A DNA stretch of 64,000 nucleotides from Diplocarpon mali (Eukaryota > Ascomycota > Leotiomycetes > Helotiales > Drepanopezizaceae): assembly GCA_024741835.1 (NCBI GenBank), contig JAENRP010000006.1, forward strand, positions 187,379 to 251,378, in the 5' to 3' direction. Shown in pieces: positions 63,649-64,000 of this stretch. The translations under genes and the position numbers were made by a program. The notes under the pieces were generated by a model. The model did no database searches, was not told where the DNA came from, and saw nothing but the letters and a program-made list of their open reading frames with translations. Position 1 is the stretch's first letter. Each line of letters opens with the position of its first letter.

Positions 63649-64000
63649 TACAGGCATAATCGGAGAATGAAGGGAAAAAAAGAAGAAAGAAAGAAAAAAA
63701 AGACATGAACGGTTCGTAAAGAGAGTCGTGAAATGCTACCGGCTGGCTCTGCCCCGTCGAGACCGGCTCGTTTTGCCGTTCCGCAATGCTTTTTCCCCCC
63801 CAGGACGCGCGGATGAAAACAACCCAAGAGCAGAACATGTAAAGCAGATTTTTTTTTTTTCTTCTTTTCTTCTTCATCTTTTTTTCTTTCTCGTTTTCTT
63901 CTTTCTCATCTTCTTTTTCCTGCACCCCCGCATGCTGACGTGACAGGCCAGCCAGTCAAGGGGAATGATGAGTCTTCCGACTCGTGTTCGACAGGTACGG
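63649..64000. other. low-complexity purine/pyrimidine runs at window end
   Basis: A-rich purine run at 63673-63701 and T-rich pyrimidine run at 63849-63920. No gene is supported; ORFs here are composition artefacts. Confidence 0.6.

Noticed and set aside
63425..63925. 166-codon minus ORF rich in Lys/Glu
   Set aside because: It is a translation of microsatellite and poly-purine DNA.

Overview
The window is nuclear DNA of a filamentous ascomycete (Pezizomycotina; Leotiomycetes is my best guess, not proven). The evidence is a set of clear fungal orthologues split by short introns (about 47-160 nt, GT..AG), long gene-poor gaps, CT-rich promoters and fungus-specific protein families. No rRNA, CRISPR or convincing tRNA was seen. 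Coordinates of multi-exon genes are spans; exon limits are in the evidence text and were checked for reading phase by hand.

Left part (1-17 kb): a Myb-like DNA-binding protein, a DUF7726-like nuclear protein, then about 6.3 kb of gene-poor DNA holding one unrecognised minus-strand gene candidate near 10 kb. This is followed by mitochondrial HSP60, cofilin (with exons of 3 and 11 nt) and, on the minus strand, GET5/MDY2, whose start lies in an upstream exon. GET5 shares a divergent promoter with NOP2 (rRNA m5C methyltransferase).

Middle (19.5-42 kb): an AT-rich RIP-like block, a DUF3716-like Cys-rich gene, and a divergent LIF1/XRCC4-like - BFA1/BYR4 pair. Next come a decayed Tc1/mariner element and two convergent RNase H-like genes that both appear to have lost three of the four catalytic acids. 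After them are unresolved minus-strand coding segments and the heat-shock transcription factor HSF1.

Right part (42-64 kb): a very large SNT1-like SANT protein (Set3 histone deacetylase complex) whose initiator ATG is probably split by an intron, deoxyhypusine synthase, an unrecognised basic/Ser-rich protein, the spliceosomal cyclophilin CWC27, and a secreted Cys-rich protein with a duplicated module. The last kilobase is microsatellite and tandem-repeat DNA.

Most recognised genes are housekeeping: protein folding and targeting (HSP60, GET5, HSF1), ribosome and translation (NOP2, DHS), actin turnover, DNA end joining, mitotic exit, splicing and chromatin. They do not form a cluster or pathway. 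The most unusual content is the pair of apparently catalytically dead RNase H-like genes next to a transposon relic, plus several lineage-specific unknown genes.
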